Shown: positions 21,626 to 30,631, counted from the first letter of the stretch. The stretch is 37,688 bases of DNA from Alcaligenaceae bacterium CGII-47 (GCA_019166125.1 JAHTBO010000016.1:1-37688), one strand, 5' to 3'. Notes: generated from the sequence alone by a model not told the origin. Program-made: numbers and translations.

Positions 21626-23368
21626 ATGCACCTGAGTCGCCAAGGCATGCAGGGAATTATTGACAATGATCCATTTGATGTGATTGTGGTCGGGGCGGGC
21701 GGTGCGGGTTTATCAGCCGCCTTGTTTGCCGCGATTGCGGGCGCACGCGTTCTGTTGGTGGAGAGCACCCAATATGTTGGCGGTACCACCGCCTGGTCGG
21801 CCGGCACGACATGGGTGCCGGGAACGCATCATGCGGCGACCGTGAATGCGCAGGATACGCTGGCTGCCGCCGCAACCTATCTTGATCAGGCGGTTGGTGA
21901 CTATGCACCAGGCGCGATGCGGCAGGCTTTTTTGGATAACGGTGCTGAGGCGGTCGCGCATATCGAAGCGCACTCCGAGCTTAGGTATCGGCCTTATCCA
22001 AAGCACCCAGACTACATTTCGAATCTTGCAGGCGCTACGCTGAATGGGCGTGCCCTGGAGCCGCTACCGTTTGATGGCCGATTGCTCGGTGAGCTGTTTG
22101 GGCTGATACGCCCGCCTATTCCGGAATTCACGGTGCTTGGCGGCATGATGGTTGATCGCACCGACATTAACCATCTGCTGGCGCTGACCAAATCATGGGG
22201 TTCCTTCAAGTATTCGATGCGTATCCTATTGCGTCACTTGGCCGATCGGCTACGCCACCCCCGAGGTACGCGCCTCGTGATGGGAAACGCACTGGTCGCG
22301 CGCTTGTTGTATTCCCTGTCGCAGCATGACCGGGTGACCCTGGCGCTCAATACCTCTGTGCAGGCTTTTCGGGAAGGCGCCAACGGCATCGAGGGCTTGA
22401 GCCTGCTTAGCGGCGAATCGGTGCGGGAAGTTCATGCCCTGGCGGGTGTGGTGTTGGCGAGTGGCGGCTTAAACCGCAATCCGGATTTCCGCAAGCAGTT
22501 TTTACCCCATATCGAGATGGACTGGTGCCCGGCGGCACCGGGTCATACGGGACAGATGCAAGAACTGGCCCTGGCTTTAGGCGCACAGCACAGCACGAGC
22601 GATATGAGCCCTGCATTTTTTGCGCCGGTGTCGATTCGCAAGCGCAAGAATGACAGTCTGGCGGTATTCCCGCATTTTGTGATGGATCGCGCCAAGCCGG
22701 GTATGGTCACAGTGAATCAGGCGGGCGAGCGTTTCCTCAACGAGAGCACGTCTTATCATTTATTTGGACTGGGGATGCAGGCAGCGGATCGGATCACGCC
22801 GTCTATCCCCGCCTATCTCGTATGTGACGCCGCAGCCTTGCGTAAATATGGCATAGGCATGGTGCGTCCGGGGGGCAAAGGGCTGGAGCCATTTTTGGCT
22901 GATGGCTATTTGACCCGCGGCGATACGCTCGATGAGCTGGCTTCACAGCTGGATATGGATGCAGTTGGGCTTAAGCGCAGTGTTGAGCAAATCAATGCGT
23001 ATGCCAAGACGGGTATCGATCCGGATTTTGCGCGCGGTACGACAGCCTATGAGCAGAATCTGGGCGACCCCAATTGGCCAGGCAAAAATCCGGATATTGG
23101 CCCCTTGGAGCAAGCACCGTTTTATGCAGTGAAGCTCTACCCGGGCGATATCGGTGCTTCCACGGGCCTGGTGACGGATCCGCACGCTCGTGTGATGCGC
23201 GGGCAGGCGCCGATTCCTGGGCTTTACGCCGTTGGAAATGACATGCAATCAATCATGGGCGGCGTCTATCCAGCCCCGGGCATCACGATCGGCCCCGGCT
23301 TGGTATTTGCTTATGTGGCCGTACGCGATGCGATGCATAGGCGCGATGCATCGGCCTTGGCGCGTTAG
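21626..23368 (+). CDS. KstD-like FAD-dependent dehydrogenase 2
   Basis: A 580-residue flavoprotein of the KstD/fumarate-reductase superfamily. The FAD fold GAGGAG is at residues 23-28, followed by GGTTAWSAGTTWVPG. The KstD-type catalytic positions are visible as HPDY (N-terminal half), NESTSYH and MGGVYPAPG. It is similar in layout to the flavoproteins at 17061 and 24248. Predicted to desaturate a ring ketone; the substrate is unknown and the steroid label should not be taken literally. It starts 1 base after the AroE-like stop, so the two are translationally coupled. The stop overlaps a possible GTG of the next frame, but the SDR gene has a better start downstream. Confidence 0.91.
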   Translation: MHLSRQGMQGIIDNDPFDVIVVGAGGAGLSAALFAAIAGARVLLVESTQYVGGTTAWSAGTTWVPGTHHAATVNAQDTLAAAATYLDQAVGDYAPGAMRQAFLDNGAEAVAHIEAHSELRYRPYPKHPDYISNLAGATLNGRALEPLPFDGRLLGELFGLIRPPIPEFTVLGGMMVDRTDINHLLALTKSWGSFKYSMRILLRHLADRLRHPRGTRLVMGNALVARLLYSLSQHDRVTLALNTSVQAFREGANGIEGLSLLSGESVREVHALAGVVLASGGLNRNPDFRKQFLPHIEMDWCPAAPGHTGQMQELALALGAQHSTSDMSPAFFAPVSIRKRKNDSLAVFPHFVMDRAKPGMVTVNQAGERFLNESTSYHLFGLGMQAADRITPSIPAYLVCDAAALRKYGIGMVRPGGKGLEPFLADGYLTRGDTLDELASQLDMDAVGLKRSVEQINAYAKTGIDPDFARGTTAYEQNLGDPNWPGKNPDIGPLEQAPFYAVKLYPGDIGASTGLVTDPHARVMRGQAPIPGLYAVGNDMQSIMGGVYPAPGITIGPGLVFAYVAVRDAMHRRDASALAR

Positions 23369-23415
23369 TGTCACGACCCGAATTTTCCATGAGTAAGAAT
23401 AGAAGGAGACGGCAG

Positions 23416-24228
23416 ATGGATGATGAGCGGCATTGGCTGGGTTTGAGCGGCAAAGTCTGCGTGGTGACGGGGGCGGCCAGTGGTATTGGCGCAGCGGTCG
23501 CCTCCAGCCTGGCTGAGGCGGGCGCAAGGGTGGCTTTGTTGGATCGCGATGTCGCAGGGTGTGAGCGCGCTGCGCAGCAGTTGAATGCACAGGGGGCGAG
23601 CGCCCTTGGCATGGCGTGTGATGTCACGGATGAGCAGCAGGTTTTGAGCGCCGCGGCGAGCGTTCAATCGCAGCTTGGCCCATGCCATGCCTTGATCAAT
23701 ATTGCTGGTGTCTTGCGGGCTGGTTCACTTGAAGAGGTGAGTATCGAGGACTGGAATACCGTGCTGTCAGTCAATTTGACGGGTTATCTGCTGTGTGCGC
23801 GCGCCTTCTTGTCACAAATGGTCGGGCGCGGTGGTGGCGCATTGGTGCATGTCGCTTCGATTTCCGCCAACTTTCCGCAGACCAATAGCGGTGCCTACAG
23901 CGCAAGCAAGGCCGGGGTGTTGTTGTTGTCTCGGCAGATGGCTGTGGAATGGGGCTCGAAAGGCATTCGCAGCAATGTGATTTGTCCGGGCATGATTCGT
24001 ACGGCCTTATCGGCGAAGTTCTATGAGGAACCTGGCCTTGAGGCCAGGCGCGCCCTAATGACCGGCAGTCGCCGGATTGGTGAGCCGCAGGACATTGCGG
24101 ATGTCGCTTTGTTTTTGGCCAGCCCGCGTGCAGCGTACATCAATGGCGCCGAAGTGGCCGTAGATGGCGCCATGTCCTCGATGCTGATGGATATGGTGCC
24201 GCGCCCTGGGTACAACGAAACCGTCTGA
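23416..24228 (+). CDS. Short-chain dehydrogenase/reductase 1
   Basis: A 270-residue classical SDR. Cofactor motif TGAASGIG near residue 20, NIAG (the NNAG position), catalytic Ser-Tyr-Lys in VASISANFP and AYSASKAG, then CPGMIRTAL. The frame is open back to a GTG overlapping the previous stop, but AAGGAG at 23403-23408, 7 bases before the ATG at 23416, decides the start. It would oxidise a secondary alcohol or reduce a ketone. The C-terminal extension SSMLMDMVPRPGYNETV resembles the tail of the SDR at 31975-32796, which suggests the two are paralogues. Confidence 0.92.
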   Translation: MDDERHWLGLSGKVCVVTGAASGIGAAVASSLAEAGARVALLDRDVAGCERAAQQLNAQGASALGMACDVTDEQQVLSAAASVQSQLGPCHALINIAGVLRAGSLEEVSIEDWNTVLSVNLTGYLLCARAFLSQMVGRGGGALVHVASISANFPQTNSGAYSASKAGVLLLSRQMAVEWGSKGIRSNVICPGMIRTALSAKFYEEPGLEARRALMTGSRRIGEPQDIADVALFLASPRAAYINGAEVAVDGAMSSMLMDMVPRPGYNETV

Positions 24229-24247
24229 ATCTGAAGGAGTTGGAAGC

Positions 24248-25951
24248 ATGAGTAAGACTGAATACGATTTGGTGGTGGTTGGCTCAGGCGCCGCAGGTCT
24301 GGTGTGCGCTATCACCGCGAAAAAGCGCGGCTTGAGTGTCGTTGTGTTGGAGAAGGAGCCCGTGTTTGGCGGGACGACTGCGCTCTCGGGGGGCGTGCTG
24401 TGGGTGCCGCTCAATGTGCACGGTCGCAAGCAAAATCCGAAGGATTCAGCCCAGGCCGTCCATACCTACCTGAAGCATGAAACGGGATCCATGTTCGATG
24501 AGGCGACGACACAGGCCTTTATCGAAAACGGCCCGAAGATGGTGGATTTTCTTGAGCGCGAAACCGAGATGAAATTTGTGCCGACCTTGTACCCGGATTA
24601 CCACCCAGACGTCCCGGGTGGTGTCGATATTGGTCGTTCGATTCTTGCCGCACCCTACGATATACGCGGCCTAGGCAAGGATATGCCACGGCTCAAGCTG
24701 CCGCTCAAGACCATCACCTTCATTGGCATGATGTTCAACTCTTCGAATGCTGATCTAAAGCATTTTTTCAACGTTACCAAGTCCTTGACTTCATTTATCT
24801 ATGTGACCAAGCGATTAATGAGTCACATCAAGGAGCTGGCCCTTTATCGTCGGGCAATCAATGTGACCAGCGGAAACGCGCTGGCCGCGCGTCTGGCCAA
24901 ATCTGCCTTGGATCTGGGTATACCGATCCTTACGGATACGCCTGCCAACCAGGTGCTGGTAGAAGGCGAGCGAGTAATTGGTGTGTTGACCCGGAACAAG
25001 GACGGCGAGCGCCGGTTCGTGGGGCGCCGCGGTGTGGTCTTGGCGTGTGGCGGCTTTCCGCACGACGACAAGCGCCTTGCGCTAGCGTATCCCCATGTTC
25101 GGCGTGGACATCAGCACTTGTCGCCCACGCCAGTGGCCAACACAGGCGATGGCGTCAATATGGCTGAGTCGGTGGGTGCGGTTGTCGATATTAGGTTTGC
25201 TGATAGCGCGGCATGGATGCCTGTCAGTCGGGTCGATTTTGGCAAGGGGGAGTTTGGTGTGTTTCCCCATTTGCTTGACCGCTACAAGCCTGGCGTGATC
25301 GGTGTGCTGATGGATGGCCGGCGCTTTACCAACGAGTCCAATTCTTATCATGACGTGGGCGCTGCGATGACCCGGGCGTGCCAAGACATGGCCGAGACGG
25401 CGATGTGGCTGGTTTGCGATAAAACCGCACTGCAAAAGTATGGCCTGGGCTATGTCAAGCCCGCGCCGCTGCCGTTTGGCCGCTTGATCAAGAACGGCTA
25501 TTTGCTAGAAGGCGCCACGCTCGCCGATCTGGCGAAAAAAGCAGGGATCAATGCGGATGGTCTGGAGAAAACAGTGCGTGACTATAACGAATACGCGCTC
25601 AAAGGTGAAGATCCGGCATTTCACCGTGGCAAGACCGCCTTTAATCGTTACCTGGCCGATGCCGAAAATACGCCGAATCCTTGTGTGGCGCCCATCGTCA
25701 AAGGGCCTTTTTACGCTGTGAAATTAGTGATGGGCGATCTGGGAACATTTGATGGGATTGAAACCAGTGTGGTGGGCGAGGTGCTTAGGCGTGATGGGAC
25801 GGCGATACAGGGTCTCTACGCAGTAGGCAACGATCGCGCCAGCATGATGGGCGGCAACTATCCCGCAGCTGGCATCACACATGGCCCGAATATGACTTTT
25901 GGATATCTCACTGCCAACCATATAGCAGATCAAACCGGAGCGACAACGTGA
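24248..25951 (+). CDS. KstD-like FAD-dependent dehydrogenase 3
   Basis: A 567-residue flavoprotein of the KstD/fumarate-reductase superfamily. The FAD fold GSGAAG is at residues 12-17, then LEKEPVFGGTTALSGG. KstD-type active-site positions are present as YPDYHPD, NESNSYHDV and MGGNYPAAG. AAGGAG lies 9 bases before the ATG. The stop overlaps the NIPSNAP gene (GTGA), so the pair is coupled, as is the KstD-like 1 / NIPSNAP pair in the left arm. Likely a ring desaturase of a step different from the other two (inference). Confidence 0.91.
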   Translation: MSKTEYDLVVVGSGAAGLVCAITAKKRGLSVVVLEKEPVFGGTTALSGGVLWVPLNVHGRKQNPKDSAQAVHTYLKHETGSMFDEATTQAFIENGPKMVDFLERETEMKFVPTLYPDYHPDVPGGVDIGRSILAAPYDIRGLGKDMPRLKLPLKTITFIGMMFNSSNADLKHFFNVTKSLTSFIYVTKRLMSHIKELALYRRAINVTSGNALAARLAKSALDLGIPILTDTPANQVLVEGERVIGVLTRNKDGERRFVGRRGVVLACGGFPHDDKRLALAYPHVRRGHQHLSPTPVANTGDGVNMAESVGAVVDIRFADSAAWMPVSRVDFGKGEFGVFPHLLDRYKPGVIGVLMDGRRFTNESNSYHDVGAAMTRACQDMAETAMWLVCDKTALQKYGLGYVKPAPLPFGRLIKNGYLLEGATLADLAKKAGINADGLEKTVRDYNEYALKGEDPAFHRGKTAFNRYLADAENTPNPCVAPIVKGPFYAVKLVMGDLGTFDGIETSVVGEVLRRDGTAIQGLYAVGNDRASMMGGNYPAAGITHGPNMTFGYLTANHIADQTGATT

Positions 25952-26301
25952 GTGCAATGACTCAATCAACCGCCAAGCCGCTCGTCGATCATCGGATCTA
26001 CACGATTGCATTACGCAAAATGCCCGAGTTCCTTGAGGTCTTCAACCGTCTGGCCATGCCAATTTTGATGGAGACCTTGGGTCACCCGATAGGCTTTTAT
26101 ACCAGCCTTGTCGGTCCGCAGAATCAGTTCATACATCTGTGGGCCTATGACGACCTGGCGGATTACGAACGGCGTAGCCGCATGCGCGATCAGCATCCGG
26201 ATTTTGGTGCCTATCTGCAGGCCTCCGGTCATCTTATTACGCAGCAGGAAACGCGGTTGATTCAGGCGACGGCCATGCCTGGTTGGACGGGCGTGCAGTA
26301 G
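25948..26301 (+). CDS. NIPSNAP-family protein, one domain
   Basis: A 117-residue single-domain NIPSNAP protein. DHRIYTIALRKMPEFLEVFNRLA is the family's first strand-helix unit (from about residue 13) and FIHLWAYDDLADYERR the second. It starts at GTG 25948 within the flavoprotein stop (4-base overlap); CCGGAG at 25935-25940 gives good spacing. ATG at 25957 is a less likely start. It is half the length of the left-arm NIPSNAP protein. Probably an accessory or small enzyme acting with the flavoprotein; function unknown. Confidence 0.85.
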   Translation: MSAMTQSTAKPLVDHRIYTIALRKMPEFLEVFNRLAMPILMETLGHPIGFYTSLVGPQNQFIHLWAYDDLADYERRSRMRDQHPDFGAYLQASGHLITQQETRLIQATAMPGWTGVQ

Positions 26302-26364
26302 ACACCTGGGACATCGATAGAAATTATAGGGCCCCGCCTTGATCGGAGGCCCAGGAGACAAGCT

Positions 26365-27210
26365 TTGAATACACAATCTGACACGGATGTCGGCGCAGCG
26401 GATGATCGTGCAAGCATGCCAGTCGTGCTGATCACCGGAGCCGCAGAGGGTATCGGTTGGGCGTGCGCCGAGTTGATGGCGGCCCGTGGGTGGCGGGTGG
26501 CTTTGGCAGACTTGCGTGCCCCAACGGTTGCGCAACGAGCCGAGCAATTGGGCGATGACCTGCACTTGGGCATAGGCTGCGACGTGACCGACCACGACAG
26601 TGTGCGCCGTGCGGTACTGGCCATCGTCGCCCGCTACGGTCGTATCGATGCCTTGGTCAATAACGCAGGTATTGGCGATCAGACGGTGCCCACATTAGAG
26701 CAAACTGCCGAGGCATTTGATCAGGTGCTGGCGGTACACCTGCGCGGCGCCTTTCTGGTCAGCCAGGCCGTCTTGGCACAGATGCGCCAGCAGGCACCTG
26801 ATGCCTACGGAAACCGTGGCGCCATCGTCAATATTGGCTCTATCGCCAGTTTTGGGGGAATTCCAGGACGCAATGCGTATAGCGCGGCAAAGGCTGGCGT
26901 ATTGGGGATGACGCGGGCGATGGCGATCGAATGGGCTCGCGCAGGCGTGCGTATCAACGCGGTAGCGCCGGGCTATGTCGCAACAGCATTGGTCACGCAG
27001 CTTGCCAAAAATGGGGCCGTAGATACGGCGGCAATTGCACGTCGCACACCGTTGGGCCGTATGGCAGAGCCGGTGGAAATCGCCGAGGTGATCACCTTTC
27101 TAGCCAGTCCCTCATCGAGTTACGTCACGGGTGCCACGCTGTCTGCAGATGGTGGATGGAGCGTGCTTGGAGCGCCTGAGGCGGCATTGACAGCAATGGA
27201 TGGGGGCTAA
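26365..27210 (+). CDS. Short-chain dehydrogenase/reductase 2
   Basis: A 281-residue classical SDR with ITGAAEGIGW (about 21-30), NNAG, catalytic Ser in IGSIASFGG, Tyr-Lys in AYSAAKAG, and AVAPGYVAT. I chose TTG at 26365 because AGGAGA at 26353-26358 is correctly spaced; the first ATG, 16 codons later, would leave only six residues before the cofactor motif and has no such site. It differs from the other two SDRs in lacking the CPGMIRT segment, so it probably serves another step. It stands between the catabolic genes and the transporter. Confidence 0.91.
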   Translation: MNTQSDTDVGAADDRASMPVVLITGAAEGIGWACAELMAARGWRVALADLRAPTVAQRAEQLGDDLHLGIGCDVTDHDSVRRAVLAIVARYGRIDALVNNAGIGDQTVPTLEQTAEAFDQVLAVHLRGAFLVSQAVLAQMRQQAPDAYGNRGAIVNIGSIASFGGIPGRNAYSAAKAGVLGMTRAMAIEWARAGVRINAVAPGYVATALVTQLAKNGAVDTAAIARRTPLGRMAEPVEIAEVITFLASPSSSYVTGATLSADGGWSVLGAPEAALTAMDGG

Positions 27211-27243
27211 ATTGATCAAAAATTTCAATAGGGAGAGCAGATA

Positions 27244-28095
27244 ATGCTGACGATCAACTTGTTTAACGGCCTGGTTTATGGCGCATTGCTGATTGTGATG
27301 TGCGCTGGGCTGGCATTGATATTTGGCTTGCGTCGGGTGGTCAATTTTGCTCACGGCTCGTTATATATGCTGGGCGCTTATTTGGGCTACACGATTGCGT
27401 TGTACAGCAATTTCTGGGTGGCCATGATTGTCGTGCCCATCATCATGGCCATCTTGGGCATGGTGCTGGACCGGTACTGCTTTCGCCTCTTGCAGGATCG
27501 CGACCCCCTGACGGTCGTGCTCGTGACGTTTGGCCTGCTCCTTATTCTTGAGGACCTTGTGCAGACCATCTGGGGCACGAGTAACTTCTCGCTGCCCATG
27601 CCCGAAGCGCTGAATTTCTCTGTAGAGATTTTTGGCACGACGGTGCCGACATACCGAATCGGCGTCATTTTCTTTGGTGCTGCCGTAGCGATCGGATTGA
27701 GCTTGTGGCTGCGTTATTCCAAGGTGGGATTATTCGTTCGCGCGGCCAGTACCGACCCTGTCACGACCGCAATGCAGGGTGTCCACACGGATCGTTTGAG
27801 TGCCGGCGTGGTTGGCCTGGGGACGGCCCTGGCGGGATGGGCCGGCGTGGTTGCCGCGCCTTTCCTGTCCTTGTCGCCCTCGATGAGCGCAGACGTATTG
27901 ATCGATTCTTTTGTGGTCGTAGTGATCGGTGGGCTGGGCTCTTTGACGGGGGCATTCGTCGCCGCCGTGTTCCTGGGTATGTTGCAGGCAGTTGGCGCGG
28001 TGTATTTGCCCGAAGTGTCTGTGCTGCTGCCGTTTGTGTTCATGGTGGCGATCTTAATCTGGAGACCGGCTGGCCTGGCTGGTAGCCGCACCTAA
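27244..28095 (+). CDS. Branched-chain amino acid-type ABC transporter permease (LivH-like)
   Basis: A 283-residue polytopic membrane protein of the LivH family. It shows the family start LFNGLVYGALLIVMCAGLAL, the motif VNFAHGSLYMLGAY at about residues 34-47, and GGLGSLTGAFVAA near 230-242. About eight hydrophobic segments. GGGAGAG precedes the ATG. It is the first gene of a complete Liv-type importer. Such importers carry not only amino acids but also aromatic and alicyclic acids; the operon context favours the latter (inference). Confidence 0.93.
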   Translation: MLTINLFNGLVYGALLIVMCAGLALIFGLRRVVNFAHGSLYMLGAYLGYTIALYSNFWVAMIVVPIIMAILGMVLDRYCFRLLQDRDPLTVVLVTFGLLLILEDLVQTIWGTSNFSLPMPEALNFSVEIFGTTVPTYRIGVIFFGAAVAIGLSLWLRYSKVGLFVRAASTDPVTTAMQGVHTDRLSAGVVGLGTALAGWAGVVAAPFLSLSPSMSADVLIDSFVVVVIGGLGSLTGAFVAAVFLGMLQAVGAVYLPEVSVLLPFVFMVAILIWRPAGLAGSRT

Positions 28096-28113
28096 GCCTT
28101 GAGGGTGAATCAT

Positions 28114-29112
28114 ATGAGTGTTTTCCGGATAAGTATTTCTACCATCGTTGCAATATTGGCGGGCATTGTCGTGATGCTGATGGTCAGCTCGCACATCGTG
28201 CTGTCTTTATTGACGCAGGCCACCATCTATGCGGTGTTTGCCGTCGGTCTGGGTATCTTGTTGCGCCAGAACGGGCATGCGAGCTTCGGTCATGCCTTGT
28301 TTTTTGGCCTGGCTGGCTACGCAATGGCCATCATCTTGCGTCTGGATCTCATGCCCGCCGAGGCTGCGGTTGTGGTGACCTTGCTTGGGATGGGTGTGTT
28401 TGCATTCCTGATCGGCCTGGTGATGGTGCGTGTCCCGGGTATCGCCTTCAGTATGCTGACCTTGGCGGTCGGACAGATGGGCTACCTGACTATTTCACGC
28501 TCTCGTGGCTGGACGGGCGGTGCGGACGGAATGGGTATCGATTGGCCTGCCAGATTGTTCGGCTTCACTCAGGCGCAATTGCTCCAGCCCAGCACCTGGT
28601 TTTTGATTTGCTGGGTGGTGTTGGTCGTGGTCATTGCATTGTTGACGCTGCTATTGCGCGGCCGATTTGGTGCTGTTACCGAAGCGGTACGCGATAACGA
28701 GGAGCGTGCGCGTTTCATCGGAATCTCCACGGTGTTGCCACGAGCAGTGATCTTTGCCTTGTCGGCCATGGTCACGGGTCTGTCGGGGGTATTGGCCGGC
28801 TTCAATACCGGCTTCATCTCGCCCGAGAGCTTGCACTGGAGCCTATCGGGCATGATGCTGATGATGGTCATCGTCGGTGGCTTCAAGGTCTTGTGGGGGC
28901 CAGCGCTGGGCGCAGCGGCGTATTTCCTGCTCAAGGATGTATTGGGTGAGTTTGCGTCCCATTGGATGGCAATTTTCGGTGTCGTGCTGATCACGGTCAT
29001 TGTGTTCTCTCCGACTGGAATCGCCGGGGCTTTGCAGCGCTTGCTCGGCGCCAACAACAATGCCAAACCGCAACATGCCATTGGCATAAATGAACACTCC
29101 ACAGAGGCATAG
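28114..29112 (+). CDS. Branched-chain amino acid-type ABC transporter permease (LivM-like)
   Basis: A 332-residue permease of the LivM family, partner of the LivH-like protein. Features are GHASFGHALFFGLAGYA at about 49-65, the coupling-helix region AVRDNEERARFIGIS, and GGFKVLWGPALGA. Multiple hydrophobic helices span the protein. A TTG five codons upstream is in frame, but GAGGGTG at 28101-28107, 7 bases before ATG 28114, fixes the start. It ends 2 bases before the ATPase gene. Confidence 0.93.
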   Translation: MSVFRISISTIVAILAGIVVMLMVSSHIVLSLLTQATIYAVFAVGLGILLRQNGHASFGHALFFGLAGYAMAIILRLDLMPAEAAVVVTLLGMGVFAFLIGLVMVRVPGIAFSMLTLAVGQMGYLTISRSRGWTGGADGMGIDWPARLFGFTQAQLLQPSTWFLICWVVLVVVIALLTLLLRGRFGAVTEAVRDNEERARFIGISTVLPRAVIFALSAMVTGLSGVLAGFNTGFISPESLHWSLSGMMLMMVIVGGFKVLWGPALGAAAYFLLKDVLGEFASHWMAIFGVVLITVIVFSPTGIAGALQRLLGANNNAKPQHAIGINEHSTEA

Positions 29113-29114
29113 AT

Positions 29115-29834
29115 ATGACCCAATACATATTGGATGTGCAGGATGTTGCTATTCATTACGGGGGCGTCAAGGCGGTCGATGGCGTCGCACTTCGGCTTGA
29201 AAAAGGCCTGATATGCGGTCTTATCGGGCCCAATGGTGCAGGAAAATCAACGGTTATTGATGCGATCACGGGTCGGCGCAAGCTGACGCGCGGCAAGGTC
29301 ATACTGCGCGACGAAGACGTCAGCGATCTGGGGGTGGTGGAACGCCGTAAGCGCGGATTGTCGCGCAGCTTCCAGCGCACCAGTGTTTTCGGCGGAATGT
29401 CCGTGCGCCGGCAAATTGAGCTGGCATCGTACAAGATGGGCGTTAAGGACTCCGAGGCGGATGCCCATGCATTGATGCACGAGTTGGGCTTATTGCCACT
29501 GGCCGATGTCATGGCTGAGGATTTGGGCTATGGCGAGCAACGACGGCTTGATCTGGGCTTGGCCTTGGTTGGGCGGCCCAGTGTTTTGCTGCTTGATGAG
29601 CCAATGGCTGGGCTGTCGGTTCAGGAGTCTCTGGAGCTGGCCCAGCATCTAAAAGCCTTGACTGCCCAATGGGATGTTTCAGTGTTGCTGGTGGAGCACG
29701 ATATGGATGTGGTTTTTGGTATTTCGGACACGGTGACTGTCTTTGAGCTGGGACGAGTCATTGCCAGTGGTGATCCAGCGACCGTGCGCGCCGACGCAAG
29801 AGTGCGCGAAGCTTATCTTGGGAGTGCGGCATGA
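29115..29834 (+). CDS. ABC transporter ATP-binding protein (LivG-like)
   Basis: A 239-residue ATPase. Walker A GPNGAGKST at about 38-46, a Q-loop near SFQRTSVFGG, the ABC signature LGYGEQRRLDLGLAL (a variant of LSYGQQR), Walker B VLLLDEPMAGL, and the H-loop in VEHDMDVV. The signature and VEHDM place it in the LivG group. It overlaps the next ATPase gene by 4 bases (ATGA), so the two are coupled. It powers the importer formed with the LivH- and LivM-like permeases. Confidence 0.94.
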   Translation: MTQYILDVQDVAIHYGGVKAVDGVALRLEKGLICGLIGPNGAGKSTVIDAITGRRKLTRGKVILRDEDVSDLGVVERRKRGLSRSFQRTSVFGGMSVRRQIELASYKMGVKDSEADAHALMHELGLLPLADVMAEDLGYGEQRRLDLGLALVGRPSVLLLDEPMAGLSVQESLELAQHLKALTAQWDVSVLLVEHDMDVVFGISDTVTVFELGRVIASGDPATVRADARVREAYLGSAA

Positions 29835-30535
29835 GCACCTTATTGAGTTTGGAGGGTGTCCAGGCCTACTATGGCGCGGCCCACATCCTGCATAACCTGA
29901 GCTTGCAAATCAGTTCGGGCGAGCGCGTGGCCTTGATTGGACGCAATGGTGTAGGCAAGACCACTGTCGTCAATACGATTCTGGGTTTGGCCCAAAAAAA
30001 GCAAGGCATCATCCATTTCGGCACCAAGGCAGTTAGCCAGCCGCGCATCTATGTGGCTGCGCAGCACGGGATCGCCGTAGTCCCGCAGGGGCGTCGCATT
30101 ATAGAAAATCTGAGCGTAGAGGAGAACCTCTTGTTAGGTGCTGCCGTGGGCCGTAAAGGGCCGTGGTCAGCCAAGGAAGTCTATAAATTGTTTCCTATCT
30201 TGCAGGAGCGTGCCCACACGCCAGGCACTGCTTTATCCGGCGGGCAGCAGCAGATGCTTGCAGTCGGTCGCGCACTGATGGCCAATCCCAGTCTGATTCT
30301 GCTGGATGAGCCCACTGAGGGTCTGGCGCCGGTAATCGTCGATCAGCTGGCCGAAACCTTTAATCAAGTGGCAGCTCAGGGGACGGCTTTGCTCCTCATT
30401 GAACAGAATATGAGCATCGTTGTGCGCGTGGCACGGCGTTACTTGGCGATGGCCAAAGGCTCCATCGTTGTAGAGGGCGAAGTGATCAACTCCAAGGAAG
30501 GGCTCAAAACGCTTGAGGCTCATGTCATGGTTTGA
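29831..30535 (+). CDS. ABC transporter ATP-binding protein (LivF-like)
   Basis: A 234-residue ATPase of the LivF group. Walker A GRNGVGKTT at about 37-45, the LivF-typical VPQGRRIIENLSVEENLLLGA, signature LSGGQQQMLAVGRAL, Walker B LILLDEPTEGLAP and LIEQNMSIV. It heterodimerises with the LivG-like ATPase. It starts inside the stop of that gene (ATGA) and is separated from the binding-protein gene by a 96-base gap with stem-loops. Confidence 0.94.
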   Translation: MSTLLSLEGVQAYYGAAHILHNLSLQISSGERVALIGRNGVGKTTVVNTILGLAQKKQGIIHFGTKAVSQPRIYVAAQHGIAVVPQGRRIIENLSVEENLLLGAAVGRKGPWSAKEVYKLFPILQERAHTPGTALSGGQQQMLAVGRALMANPSLILLDEPTEGLAPVIVDQLAETFNQVAAQGTALLLIEQNMSIVVRVARRYLAMAKGSIVVEGEVINSKEGLKTLEAHVMV

Positions 30536-30559
30536 CCACGGGTGTAGTGAATGACGGCT

Positions 30560-30600
30560 GCCGGACCGTTTTCCGGCGTTCTGTCTCCCATGTGGGACAG
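30560..30600 (+). promoter_or_regulatory. Stem-loops between livF-like and binding-protein genes
   Basis: Two adjacent hairpins: GCCGGA/TCCGGC (30560-30565 with 30572-30577, 6-base loop) and an imperfect CTGTC/GACAG stem (30581-30585 with 30596-30600). No T-run follows, so they are not ordinary terminators. Such structures often stabilise the downstream binding-protein mRNA and raise its level above the permease genes; that role here is inference. Confidence 0.45.
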
Positions 30601-30631
30601 GCGTGTATTTATATGTAAACAGGAGACAAGT

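Noticed and set aside
17061-25951. Calling the locus a steroid degradation cluster because of the KstD-like proteins
   Set aside because: No ring-cleaving oxygenase, KshA/KshB, HsaC-type or side-chain thiolase genes are present. The AroE- and AroQ-like genes point to a single-ring substrate.
26302-26364. GGGCC/GGCCC hairpin before SDR 2 as a terminator
   Set aside because: The stem is short and interrupted and no T-run follows; it overlaps the ribosome-binding region of SDR 2.
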